From Arcicella rosea (GTDB taxonomy: Bacteria; Bacteroidota; Bacteroidia; Cytophagales; Spirosomataceae), in assembly GCF_014204325.1 (NCBI RefSeq), contig NZ_JACHKT010000007.1:121761-185760 (forward strand): DNA of 64,000 bases, written 5' to 3'. Position numbers and translations under genes: made by a program. Below are positions 8,392-17,787 of the stretch, piece after piece. The stretch's first letter is position 1, and each line of letters starts with the position of its first letter. The notes beneath the pieces were generated by a model. It was not told where the DNA came from and ran no database searches. It was given only the letters and a program-made list of their open reading frames with translations.

Positions 8392-9999
8392 TTAATACCC
8401 CTGATTCTGTACCAAATTTGGATTTGATGATAAATCATTTGAAGGTATCGGGAAAAGATTATACTTGTCTTCCACGGCTCTACCATTGGCAACTCCGCCT
8501 TTCCAAACCCACAAGTACGCACTGGTCGTGAATTTTTTAAAGCGAATCAAATCCGTTCTGCGATGAGCTTCGTAGTATAATTCTCTTCCTCTTTCTGCCA
8601 AAATAAAATCAAGTGTCAGTTGCGAAGCGGTAATATTGCCAGTCGTTTTTCCGCCGTAAGCTCTGGTTCTCAATTGGTTGATATAAGTAAGAGCAGTAGC
8701 CAAATCGCCACCTGTTCCACCTCTTAGCACAGCTTCGGCATAAATCAAATTGATTTCTCCCAATCTGAACAAAGGAAAATCTATGTCCGTCCAGTTGCCA
8801 GATGGGTCAGCATTAGGTGCTTTTGCACCTGTGCGGGTTTTATTTCTATATTTTGTTGAAGAATAACCGTCTGTTCCTGTGTATAAATCTGCCATCAAAC
8901 GATTTTGCCCTACGGTATAAAACATCGCTCTTTGGTCGGTATTGCCAGATTCATCACTGAATAAATCCACAAAATTGTTGGTATGACGCAAACCGCCCCA
9001 GTTACCACTCGTTCCAGAAATATCTCCCGGCACTGCGGCAGGCCCGTGAGTTAAATAAGTAGTGCCGCCCCAGTTTTGCGTATGTGTAGCATCGTAAGCA
9101 ATCATAAAAATATTTTCAGTGGTATTCAAATGATTGTCTGCCAAAGTCAATTCACGATAGTTGGGATGCAGTGAAAAAGATGCTGATTTTATTTTATTGG
9201 CATAAGTAATGGCTTCTGTATATTTTGCCGTTCCCGTGTAAACCTCGGCATTCAAATACAAACGAGCCAACAATGCCCAAGCGGCTGGTTTTTCGGCACG
9301 TGGGTACTCATTTTGCCCTTTTGCCAATAAATCATTTTCAATCGCTTTTAATTCTGTTTCGATATAAGTAAACAATTCTTTACGCTGAATTTGTTTTGGC
9401 AAAGTTGCTCCGATAGCATCGTTTTCAGTAACAAATGGCGGATTTCCGAATAAATCCATCAAAACCCAATATTGATAGGCACGAATAAATCTTGCTTCTG
9501 CACGGTACTTTCTGATGTTTTCGGCATCTGCTCCCGAAATCCCTCTTTTGCTTAGATTTTCGTCAGACGACTGGCGAATGAAGTCATTACAAAGCGTAAT
9601 TTGGAAAAAGGCACGATAATAAATTCCGTTGATAATCGGATTCACCGCCGACCAGCTCATTTCTTTTAAACCTTTTACGCCTGCATCATTTTGCCAAGTC
9701 CAAGCGGCTTCGTCAGTAGTTAATTCTTGTAAATTCCAGTATAATCTCAAGAAATCTGAGTTCCCTTCATCTGAAATAATTTGTGAAGGAATATCTGGAC
9801 TTCCCGTTCCGCCCGTATTTCCCGTCAGGGCGAAAGCGGAATATACTTTTGCCAAAGCTTGTTTGTAGCCCAGTGGCGTTTTATACACTGTTTCGGCAGT
9901 AATATCATTGGTTGGTAACAAATCCAATTTATCAGTACAAGCGTTTGTCATCAAGACGATTACACTTGCTACGGCTATTTTTATATAGTTTAATTTCAT
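8392..9999 (-). CDS. susD: SusD/RagB-family outer-membrane nutrient-binding lipoprotein
   Basis: I prefer the ATG at 9999 (535 residues, MKLNYIKIAVASVIVLMTNAC). The frame is open to 10029, but the longer form would overlap susC and add a charged extension before the signal sequence. The lipobox is MTNAC. Downstream come the SusD hallmarks: a TPR-rich N-terminal half (PLGYKQALAKVYSAFALTG; KYRAEARFIRAYQYWVLMD; RAEKPAAWALLARLYLNAE) and the C-terminal lid region FPLFRLGEINLIYAEAVLRGG...LAERGRELYYEAHRRTDLIRF. It caps the SusC channel and delivers oligosaccharide to it. The start lies 19 bp after the susC stop, which indicates cotranscription. Confidence 0.95.
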   Translation of the reverse strand: MKLNYIKIAVASVIVLMTNACTDKLDLLPTNDITAETVYKTPLGYKQALAKVYSAFALTGNTGGTGSPDIPSQIISDEGNSDFLRLYWNLQELTTDEAAWTWQNDAGVKGLKEMSWSAVNPIINGIYYRAFFQITLCNDFIRQSSDENLSKRGISGADAENIRKYRAEARFIRAYQYWVLMDLFGNPPFVTENDAIGATLPKQIQRKELFTYIETELKAIENDLLAKGQNEYPRAEKPAAWALLARLYLNAEVYTGTAKYTEAITYANKIKSASFSLHPNYRELTLADNHLNTTENIFMIAYDATHTQNWGGTTYLTHGPAAVPGDISGTSGNWGGLRHTNNFVDLFSDESGNTDQRAMFYTVGQNRLMADLYTGTDGYSSTKYRNKTRTGAKAPNADPSGNWTDIDFPLFRLGEINLIYAEAVLRGGTGGDLATALTYINQLRTRAYGGKTTGNITASQLTLDFILAERGRELYYEAHRRTDLIRFKKFTTSAYLWVWKGGVANGRAVEDKYNLFPIPSNDLSSNPNLVQNQGY

Positions 10000-10018
10000 T
10001 TTTCTTGTTGAATTTTTA

Positions 10019-13012
10019 TTAAAAATCAAGATTCAATCCTAAAGCAATGGTACGTGGACGTGGATACACATTATTGTCAATTCCCGAAGCTACTTCTGGG
10101 TCTAAACCTTTGTATTTTGTAATCACAAAAACATTCTGAACGCTTGCATTGATGCGTAAATTGGCATTGCTGTTTTTCAAGAATTTGCCCAAATCATAAC
10201 TTAGGTTGGCATTATCCATTCTTAGGAACGAAGCATTTTGAATATAATAATCGCTCAATAATTGTTGACTATTGCCTTTGAATTGCGTTTCTAAATAATT
10301 ACTTGAAGCATTGTAAAGGACGTTATTTCCCAAAATTTGATTTAATACTCCACTTTGACTAAAGTTATTGTTATACACATAGTTGTCGAACGAAGCACGC
10401 ATTACAAAACCTAAATTCCATTTCTTATAATTCACCGAGTTGCTCAAGCCCAAGAATACTTTGGGTACAGAACTTTTGCCTTTGTAAAGGTCATCTTGAT
10501 TGATGATGCCATCGCCATTTTGGTCAACAAAAACACCTTCAACGGGTTTTCCTGCTTCATTATATACTTGTTGGTACAAATTGAAAGTATTTCTACTGAA
10601 CCCTACGGCATTGATAAAGGCAAACTGTCCGCCTACACCGCCAGCAATTCCACCAGAAGGGAAGCCTGGATAATTTTTATCTTGAGGAATTACCGTTAAG
10701 TTGGTAATCGTATTTTTATTATAAGTAGCGTTGAAATCTAAGTTCCAAGTCAAATTATTCGTTCTGATAATTTGCGTTCCGATGTTAAATTCAACCCCTT
10801 TGTTTTCCATTGAGCCAACATTTGCCACAATAAAAGCCGAGAAATTCGCACCAGCAGGCTGTGGAATGTTGTTCAATAAATCCTTAGTATTTTTTACATA
10901 AAAATCAATGCTACCTTTTACTCGGTTATCAAATAAACCATAGTCTAAAGCAATATTTTTTGAAGCTGTTTCTTCCCATTTACGATTGCTGTAAAAACCG
11001 CCCGGACGATAACCTTGATAATAAGTATCTCCAAATGGATAAGTCGCATTTGCCGCACTCAAAGCAAAATAAGAGTAATAATCATAGTTTCCGATACCAT
11101 CTTGCTGACCCGTAACGCCATAACTTGTACGAAGTTTAAGGGCTGAAATCACTTTACTACTTGCCAAGAAAGCTTCGTCTTTGATGTTCCAAGCCAAAGC
11201 GATTGAAGGGAAAAGTCCCCATCTGTTGGCAGGTGCAAAGCGTGAAGAACCATCACGACGAAGCGTTGCCGTTAAAAAGTAGCGGTCATTCAAAGAATAA
11301 TTCGCACGACCGAAGAAGGAAATTAAAGTATTTTCAGGCTTATCGAATGGAAAAGCGGGGTCAGTATTAGGGTACTTCACACCCGCTGCATTGTAACTTG
11401 CGTAATTATAATTAGTGGTTTGGTAATTATTAAACGAGTAGCCAGCCATTACATCAAATTTACTTTTGATGGCTTTCAATTCTTTGGCATAGTTCAAGTA
11501 AAATTCTAAAAGTGTATTTTGTTTTGTTTGTTTATAAGTATTGTTTGTACCTCCAACGCCACCTGCTACATAACCAATGGCTGCACTGTCTGAGACATAT
11601 ACCGTTCCTGCTCCTTTTGCAACATCATAACCAATGTTCAAATTGGCTCTTAGTTCTGGCAAGAAATGGAATTTATAATCAAACTGAATATTGCCGATAC
11701 TTCTTTGTGGCGTACTTTCATCAAAACGTTGTTCTAATTGTCCCAATGGATTTCTTCCTGCCAAATTCATTAAACCTGTGGCACTGGTTTTATCCAACCA
11801 TTCATAGTAACCGCCAAATCTCTGTGGATTTTCTGTAGCGTAAACGGGTTGAGTTGGGTCGAAACTAATGGCAGAACCGATTGCACCCAAAGCTGCAAAT
11901 CTTGCCTTTTGCATACTTCCTTTCAAGCTAATATCTACTTTTAAGTGATTATCAAAAAAAGTAGGATTCAAAGCAATGGACAAAGAGGTTCTTTGTAATT
12001 TATCCGTTTTCAAAACTCCCGTTTGGTCCTGAAATCCTAATGAAATTCTGTATGGCAATTTTGCTACTTCTCCGCCCAAACTTAGGTTATTGTCGGTCAT
12101 AAATGCGGTTTGGTAAATTACATCTTGCCAATTGGTATTAGCTTTGCCAAGCATCATTTTTTGGACCGCCGTTCCTTTTTCGTTCACAATGGCACGAAAT
12201 TCATCGGCACTCAAAACACTTACTTGTTTGGTAATACTTGAGGTAGAATTTGTCGAAGAAAAATTCACTCGCATTGCTCCACTTTTTCCTTTTTTTGTCG
12301 TGATGATAATTACACCGTTTGAAGCTCTTGTTCCATAAATCGCTGCTGCCGAAGCATCTTTCAACACCGTGAAAGTTTCAATATCGTTTGGATTGATAAA
12401 ACTTAATGGATTCGATGCTCCAGAGATGCCACCTTCACCTTCTAAAGGCACGCCATCAATCACAAACAAAGGATTATTACTGGCACTCAACGACGAACCG
12501 CCACGAATACGAATGGTACTTCCTGCTCCGGGCTGACCGCTGTTTGAAATAATAGAAACACCCGGCACTTTACCAGCTATCAATTGTTCAGGCGTAGTGA
12601 TTGCCCCCGTCTGAAAATCTTTTGCATTAATGGTCGTAACTGCTCCCGTCAAGTCTTTTTTACGAGACGTTCCATAACCAACCACTACTACTTCGTCTAA
12701 AGCTGTATTATTTACTGCCAATACAATATTCATTGTGGTAGCAGTACTTACTGGCACTTCTAATTTAGTATAACCAATAGAACTAATCACTAAAATATCG
12801 CCTGTTGTAGCCTTTATTTTAAATTCTCCTTTAGCATCGCTAATGGCTGCCGTCTTCTTATTTTTCACCGTGATACTTACTCCAGGAATACTCGATTCTG
12901 CCGAATCTACTACCTTTCCTGTTATCACCCTGTCTTGTGCATTGGCATTTAGATTGCTTAAAATACTAATGACTATCAAGACATAGTACAATAATTTTTT
13001 TCTCATCTCCAT
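10019..13012 (-). CDS. susC: SusC/RagA-family TonB-dependent oligosaccharide transporter
   Basis: About 997 residues from the ATG at 13012. The frame stays open to 13096, but the signal peptide (RKKLLYYVLIVISILSNLNANA) begins at this later ATG. After the signal come a carboxypeptidase-regulatory-like Ig domain (ITGKVVDSAESSIPGVSITV), the TonB box region DEVVVVGYG, a plug domain (GKVPGVSIISNSGQPGAGSTIRIRG; NNPLFVIDGVPLEG; LKDASAAAIYGTRASNGVI) and a 22-strand barrel ending in the terminal aromatic LNLDF. It is the active outer-membrane importer of the PUL, with SusD as partner. The divergent HTCS gene starts 280 bp away, so the intergenic region probably carries the regulated promoter. Confidence 0.96.
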   Translation of the reverse strand: MEMRKKLLYYVLIVISILSNLNANAQDRVITGKVVDSAESSIPGVSITVKNKKTAAISDAKGEFKIKATTGDILVISSIGYTKLEVPVSTATTMNIVLAVNNTALDEVVVVGYGTSRKKDLTGAVTTINAKDFQTGAITTPEQLIAGKVPGVSIISNSGQPGAGSTIRIRGGSSLSASNNPLFVIDGVPLEGEGGISGASNPLSFINPNDIETFTVLKDASAAAIYGTRASNGVIIITTKKGKSGAMRVNFSSTNSTSSITKQVSVLSADEFRAIVNEKGTAVQKMMLGKANTNWQDVIYQTAFMTDNNLSLGGEVAKLPYRISLGFQDQTGVLKTDKLQRTSLSIALNPTFFDNHLKVDISLKGSMQKARFAALGAIGSAISFDPTQPVYATENPQRFGGYYEWLDKTSATGLMNLAGRNPLGQLEQRFDESTPQRSIGNIQFDYKFHFLPELRANLNIGYDVAKGAGTVYVSDSAAIGYVAGGVGGTNNTYKQTKQNTLLEFYLNYAKELKAIKSKFDVMAGYSFNNYQTTNYNYASYNAAGVKYPNTDPAFPFDKPENTLISFFGRANYSLNDRYFLTATLRRDGSSRFAPANRWGLFPSIALAWNIKDEAFLASSKVISALKLRTSYGVTGQQDGIGNYDYYSYFALSAANATYPFGDTYYQGYRPGGFYSNRKWEETASKNIALDYGLFDNRVKGSIDFYVKNTKDLLNNIPQPAGANFSAFIVANVGSMENKGVEFNIGTQIIRTNNLTWNLDFNATYNKNTITNLTVIPQDKNYPGFPSGGIAGGVGGQFAFINAVGFSRNTFNLYQQVYNEAGKPVEGVFVDQNGDGIINQDDLYKGKSSVPKVFLGLSNSVNYKKWNLGFVMRASFDNYVYNNNFSQSGVLNQILGNNVLYNASSNYLETQFKGNSQQLLSDYYIQNASFLRMDNANLSYDLGKFLKNSNANLRINASVQNVFVITKYKGLDPEVASGIDNNVYPRPRTIALGLNLDF

Positions 13013-13051
13013 TCTTATTATAAATAAAATACTATTAATTATTTTAAAAGT

Positions 13052-13059
13052 CAAAATTA
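13052..13059 (-). promoter_or_regulatory. Possible -7 element (TAnnTTTG) upstream of susC
   Basis: The minus strand reads TAATTTTG about 40 nt before the susC start, matching the Bacteroidota -7 consensus TAnnTTTG. No TTTG -33 element is visible at the usual spacing, so this is weak. A regulated promoter activated by the HTCS may not need one. Confidence 0.3.
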
Positions 13060-13291
13060 GAGAGGATTTTTTGCTCAGATTTATCTCAGCAATCATAATT
13101 TTGGTGCTATTGTTCTAATTTTGGGAAATGAACGATTCAACACAAAAAATGATTTATTTTAGATGAAGTATCAGTACTGAATAGTGAATGGCATTTGTGA
13201 ATTTGAAATCCCAAGACAATCCCGCACTTATACTCAATCATTTTTCTTTAAAATTCAAAACTCAACATTCACATTTCAGCATTCTTATTTA

Positions 13292-16200
13292 ATGTTCCCA
13301 ATCAAGCCAATTACTTTTCTTCTTCGTTTTACTTTCCTATACTTTTGTTTAGGTGGCATTACTTTTGCACAAATTCCGAACTTAAAATTCAAACATATTA
13401 CCAACGAACAGGGGCTTTCAAACAGCACTATCGAAAGTATTTATCAGGATAGTCGTGGCTTTATTTGGTTTGGTACAAGGGACGGTTTGAACCGCTACGA
13501 CGGCAACGAAATGGTCGTTTTTAAGAATGACCCTAAGGACGAAAACAGTATCAGCGATAATTATATCACTTACATTCAAGAAGACAAAAACAGCAATTTG
13601 TGGATTGGAACAATCAACGGACTCAACCGTTTTGATGAGCGAAAAAACACTTTTACTCGCTTCAATCATACTGCCAAAAAAGCCAAAAGTATTAGCGATA
13701 ATTATATTACCTGTATCAAAAATGACAGTAAAAATCGTCTGTGGATTTGTACACGCAATGGCATAAATCTTTTGCAGGAAGACCAAAGTTTTGTTACTTT
13801 TCAACACCAAAAATCATCAAGTAATACACTTTCCAATAATCGTGTGAATTATTTTTTTGAAGACAGTAATCATAATTTTTGGGTTGGAACAGAAAGTGGA
13901 ATTCAGCTTTTTGAAATAGCAAGTGGTACTTTCAGAGAAATTGAAGCCTTCAAAAATCTTCCTTTTTCGTTAAAATCTTATGCTGTCAATTGTATCAATG
14001 AAGACCGACAAGGCAATCTTTTAATCGGTACAAATGGTAATGGTTTGATTATTTACAATCATCAACTCAATACCATTAAACAGTACAGTCACCAAGAAAC
14101 CGTGGCGAAATCGCTTGGAAATAATTTAGTAAAAATGATTTTGGTAGATGCCAAAAAGAATATTTGGGTTGGCTGTATTAATGGTGGGCTCAATCTTTTC
14201 GACCCAGTTTCGGGTATTTTCTTTAATTATCAATACAGACCCGACGAGCCAAAAAGTCTTTCACAAAGAACTGTTTCGGCTTTGTTTGAAGACAATCAGG
14301 GTAATCTTTGGGTTGGTACGCACCGTGGCGGAATCAATTTGTATATGCCACAAACTGAAAAGTTTACGCTTTACCGACAAGAACCCAACCTAAACAGTTT
14401 GAGCTACAACGATGTAAAAGCCTTTTGTGAAGACAGTTTCGGCAATATTTGGATTGGCACTGATGGCGGCGGACTGAATTTATTCAACCGAAAAAACAAT
14501 TCCTTCAAACATTTCAAGTACAGTCCTTTCAATAAAAATTCCATTGGCTCAAACGAAGTATTAGACATTCACGAAGACAAAAAAGGCAATTTATGGATAG
14601 CCACTTGGGGCGGTGGCTTGAGTTTGCACAACCGTTCAAGCAATACTTTTACTCGTTTTTTGAATAATCCTGCCGACAAAAATAGCGTCAGTTCCAATTA
14701 CATTCAGCAAATTTTTGAAGACAGTCACCAAAACCTTTGGATAGCAACCTACTTTGGCGGTTTGAACCTGCTGAATACCGAAACAAAACGATTTACTCGT
14801 TTGGTGTATGGGAAAAATAATCGCTCGCAACTGTTCGGAAATAATATTATTGCCATCAACGAAGATAAAAAAGGCAATATTTGGATAGGCACAGACGACG
14901 GCGGATTGAATCGCTACAATATTGCAACGCAAACTTTTACGCATTACTTCAATAACGAGAGTAAAAAACCAGATTTGAGAATCATTTTTATCGACAAAAA
15001 AGGCAGGGTTTGGGTTGGGCAAAAAGGATTATACTTATTCGATGAAGGCGAAAATACTTTTAAAATTTTCAGTGAAAAGGCAAATCTTGATACCGAATTT
15101 ATCAAAGGAATGGTTGAAGATGCCGAAGGAAATTTTTGGATTGCTACTTCAAACGGCATTACTAAAATCAATCCTGAAACAAAACTTGCCAAAAAATATA
15201 ATACCGTTGACGGTCTGCAAGGACTTGAATTTGAAGCAAATGCCTTTTTAATGACCAAAGATGGAGAAATATTTTTTGGGGGTGTAAATGGTTTTAATAC
15301 TTTCTATCCGCAAAAAATAACGACAAATACTTTTACTCCACCCGTTTATATTACTGATTTTCAGATTTTTAATAAAAAAGTAGCCATTAGCGACGATACT
15401 CCATTGAATGAAGACATCAGCTTTGCCAAAGCTATCGACCTTTCTTACAAAGAATCTACTTTTTCGTTTGGCTTTGCCGCATTGAATTATACCGCATCTG
15501 AAAACAATCAATATGCTTATAAATTAGAAAATTGGGATAAAGATTGGATTTACGTGAGCAAAGAAAAAAAGGCATCTTACACGAATGTGAGTCCGGGAGA
15601 TTATACTTTTCAAATCAAGGCAAGTAATAATGATGGCATTTGGAATGAAAAAATTTATCAGCTTGCATTACACATTTCGCCACCGTTTTGGGCAACTTGG
15701 TGGTTTCGGGCTTTAACGGTTATTACTATTATAAGTGGTATTGTGGCTTTTTACAATTTCAAAAGAAGATTAGAAATTCAGCAATTAGAAGAGCAGAAAA
15801 AAGAAGAAATTCACCAAGAACAGTTGCAGTTTTTCACCAATATTTCGCATGAATTTCGCACGCCTTTGTCGCTGATTTTAGGGCCTTTAGAAAAACTAAA
15901 AAAGGAATTTCCCAATTCGCCTGCACATCCATATTATGATTTGATGTACCGAAATGCCAACCGTTTGATTGGACTTATCAATGAATTAATGGATTTCAGA
16001 AAAGTAGAATCAGGCGTATTGAAACTGAATGTAATGCAAGGAAATATCAATACTTTCTTGAAAGAAATTTCGGATGAATTCGCAGATTTGGCACAAGAAA
16101 AAAAAATTACTTTTGAAGTACTCCAAGACAATCAATTGACTGAAACTTGGTTCGATCGACAGATTTTAGAAAAAATCATCATCAATTTATTAAGTAATGC

Positions 16201-17443
16201 TTTCAAGTACATTGATAATGGGAAACACGTTATTTTACAAGTACTGGATTCACTCGAAAACTATCAAGCACAATTTAGCAATGAATTAAAGATTTTGAAT
16301 GAATACCAAGGTACTCATTATTTATACATCAGAGTTGCCGACGATGGTATCGGGATTTCTAAAGAATCTATCAGCAATTTATTTGAGCGATATTACAAAA
16401 CCACCGAAACACATTTGGGTTCGGGCATTGGTTTGGCATTTGTAAAAAGCCTGACAAATCTGCACAAAGGCAGTATTTGGGTGTATAGCGAAAAAGATAA
16501 AGGCACGGAAATTATCATTGGTATTCCTTGTAAAAGGGAAGATTATGCCGAAAAAGAATTATGGATTAAAAACAAAGAAGTGTTGGTGAAACTTGAAAGT
16601 ATTTCCACAAAATATGATGTGGCTTTAAATCTTGGCGAAGAAGTTTCTGTAAAAGTTAGAGAAAAAGTATCGGAAGAATTAGCCAAACCAACGATTTTAC
16701 TGGTAGATGATAATGATGAATTAAGAACCTTTTTAAAAGAGACTTTGCGTAAAAATTATAAAATCATAGAAGCCCTCAACGGACAATTGGGCTATGAAAT
16801 GGCAAAGGAAACTTTTCCAGACTTGATTATCAGCGATGTAATGATGCCCGTAATGAATGGTAATATTTTTTGTAAAAAAGTAAAGGAAGACGATGAAATT
16901 AGTCATATTCCTTTTTTGATGCTAACGGCAAAAGATGGGACTGAATCAAAAATTGAGGGTGTAGAATCTGGAGCGGATTTTTACTTCTCAAAACCTATCA
17001 GCATTGAATTATTGGAATTGACGATTAAAAATATCTTTATTCAAAAACAAAAACTCAAAGAAAAGTATGGAAACGACCAGTTGACAGAAGTAGTGGAATT
17101 AGCTCATTCACAGAAAGATAAAGCTTTTTTGATGGAATTGATTGGGATGATTGAAGCTCATTTAAGCAACCCCGAAATGAATATTGATTATATCTGCTCG
17201 CAAATGGGCATGAGCCGCACGAAACTATATACCAAAGTAAAAGAATTGACAGGACAAGCCATCGGTGATTTTATCCGAACCATTCGTTTGAAAAAAGCCG
17301 TTCAATTAATGACCCAAGAAAATATGGCTATTGCCGAAGTAATGTACAACGTAGGCATCCAAACGCAATCGTACTTTACGAAGGCTTTCAAAAATGAATT
17401 TGGCAAAACGCCGATGCAGTTTTTGAAGGATTTGAAGAAATAG
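13292..17443 (+). CDS. Hybrid two-component sensor/regulator (HTCS) of the galactan PUL
   Basis: 1383 residues from the ATG at 13292. The frame is open to 13184, but only this start places the signal peptide (FLLRFTFLYFCLGGITFAQ) at the N-terminus. A periplasmic two-propeller sensor (about 25-690, with more than a dozen repeats of the type N.WIGT..GGLN.F) is followed by a Y_Y_Y domain (about 740-800) and one membrane helix (about 806-822). Next are HisKA with His853 (TNISHEFRTPL), HATPase (GSGIGLAF), a receiver with Asp1182 (LIISDVMMP) and a C-terminal AraC-type HTH (about 1290-1383). In known HTCS proteins the propeller binds a signature oligosaccharide and the protein activates the adjacent susC promoter; here that would be a galacto-oligosaccharide. 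All phosphorelay residues are present. Confidence 0.95.
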   Translation: MFPIKPITFLLRFTFLYFCLGGITFAQIPNLKFKHITNEQGLSNSTIESIYQDSRGFIWFGTRDGLNRYDGNEMVVFKNDPKDENSISDNYITYIQEDKNSNLWIGTINGLNRFDERKNTFTRFNHTAKKAKSISDNYITCIKNDSKNRLWICTRNGINLLQEDQSFVTFQHQKSSSNTLSNNRVNYFFEDSNHNFWVGTESGIQLFEIASGTFREIEAFKNLPFSLKSYAVNCINEDRQGNLLIGTNGNGLIIYNHQLNTIKQYSHQETVAKSLGNNLVKMILVDAKKNIWVGCINGGLNLFDPVSGIFFNYQYRPDEPKSLSQRTVSALFEDNQGNLWVGTHRGGINLYMPQTEKFTLYRQEPNLNSLSYNDVKAFCEDSFGNIWIGTDGGGLNLFNRKNNSFKHFKYSPFNKNSIGSNEVLDIHEDKKGNLWIATWGGGLSLHNRSSNTFTRFLNNPADKNSVSSNYIQQIFEDSHQNLWIATYFGGLNLLNTETKRFTRLVYGKNNRSQLFGNNIIAINEDKKGNIWIGTDDGGLNRYNIATQTFTHYFNNESKKPDLRIIFIDKKGRVWVGQKGLYLFDEGENTFKIFSEKANLDTEFIKGMVEDAEGNFWIATSNGITKINPETKLAKKYNTVDGLQGLEFEANAFLMTKDGEIFFGGVNGFNTFYPQKITTNTFTPPVYITDFQIFNKKVAISDDTPLNEDISFAKAIDLSYKESTFSFGFAALNYTASENNQYAYKLENWDKDWIYVSKEKKASYTNVSPGDYTFQIKASNNDGIWNEKIYQLALHISPPFWATWWFRALTVITIISGIVAFYNFKRRLEIQQLEEQKKEEIHQEQLQFFTNISHEFRTPLSLILGPLEKLKKEFPNSPAHPYYDLMYRNANRLIGLINELMDFRKVESGVLKLNVMQGNINTFLKEISDEFADLAQEKKITFEVLQDNQLTETWFDRQILEKIIINLLSNAFKYIDNGKHVILQVLDSLENYQAQFSNELKILNEYQGTHYLYIRVADDGIGISKESISNLFERYYKTTETHLGSGIGLAFVKSLTNLHKGSIWVYSEKDKGTEIIIGIPCKREDYAEKELWIKNKEVLVKLESISTKYDVALNLGEEVSVKVREKVSEELAKPTILLVDDNDELRTFLKETLRKNYKIIEALNGQLGYEMAKETFPDLIISDVMMPVMNGNIFCKKVKEDDEISHIPFLMLTAKDGTESKIEGVESGADFYFSKPISIELLELTIKNIFIQKQKLKEKYGNDQLTEVVELAHSQKDKAFLMELIGMIEAHLSNPEMNIDYICSQMGMSRTKLYTKVKELTGQAIGDFIRTIRLKKAVQLMTQENMAIAEVMYNVGIQTQSYFTKAFKNEFGKTPMQFLKDLKK

Positions 17444-17512
17444 TTTTTGCGAGAACGATTGGATTTGCTCAACCAATAATAAAGAGAAATCTAATCGTTC
17501 TCATGTATATAC

Positions 17513-17719
17513 CTACTCATCGGCTACCTCCTTTCTAATTACACCTACTTCACTACCAAAAAGGTCTAAAATTTGGTTTACTTTATCAAGCCTTAAACTT
17601 GCTTTTCCTTGTTCTACATCACGAACAAAGCGAAGCCCAACGCTAGCTTTTTCAGCAAGGTCGATTTGCATTAAGCCAAATTTCTTACGCTTTTCTTTAA
17701 TATATGAAGCTATCTTCAT
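17513..17719 (-). CDS. HipB-like XRE-family repressor/antitoxin, no HipA partner adjacent
   Basis: A 68-residue protein that is essentially one Cro/CI-type HTH (IKEKRKKFGLMQIDLAEKASVGLRFVRDVEQGK), with the tail LRLDKVNQILDLFGSEVGV typical of HipB/y4mF-type antitoxins. HipB represses hipBA and neutralises the HipA kinase. Here the usual hipA position downstream is occupied by the end of the HTCS gene on the other strand, so no toxin is encoded next to it. Upstream lie two palindromic sites that look like its operators. It could be an orphan remnant of a toxin-antitoxin module or a stand-alone regulator. Confidence 0.8.
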   Translation of the reverse strand: MKIASYIKEKRKKFGLMQIDLAEKASVGLRFVRDVEQGKASLRLDKVNQILDLFGSEVGVIRKEVADE

Positions 17720-17724
17720 AAAAT

Positions 17725-17782
17725 TATACCCTAAAAGGTATAATTGCCGTTGATTTCTTACAATTATACCTTTTAGGGTATA
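17725..17782. promoter_or_regulatory. Paired operator-like palindromes upstream of the HipB-like gene
   Basis: TATACCCTAAAAGGTATA (17725-17742) and TATACCTTTTAGGGTATA (17765-17782) each have the form TATACC-N6-GGTATA. The two sites are also inverted copies of each other, with 22-bp arms 17725-17746 and 17761-17782. The nearer site is 5 bp from the gene's start codon. E. coli HipB operators have a similar spaced TATCC/GGATA design, so autoregulation is likely. The large inverted repeat could also end transcription from the gene at 17788-19560. Confidence 0.7.
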
Positions 17783-17787
17783 AAAAA

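Noticed and set aside
13013..13096. Longer N-terminus for SusC
   Set aside because: The 28 added residues precede a typical signal peptide and have no counterpart in the family.
13184..13291. Upstream start of the HTCS gene
   Set aside because: The extra 36 residues are not signal-like and push the real signal peptide inside; the ATG at 13292 is better.
13418..15511. Several antisense frames inside the HTCS propeller
   Set aside because: They repeat because the propeller repeats do; the plus-strand reading explains the conservation.
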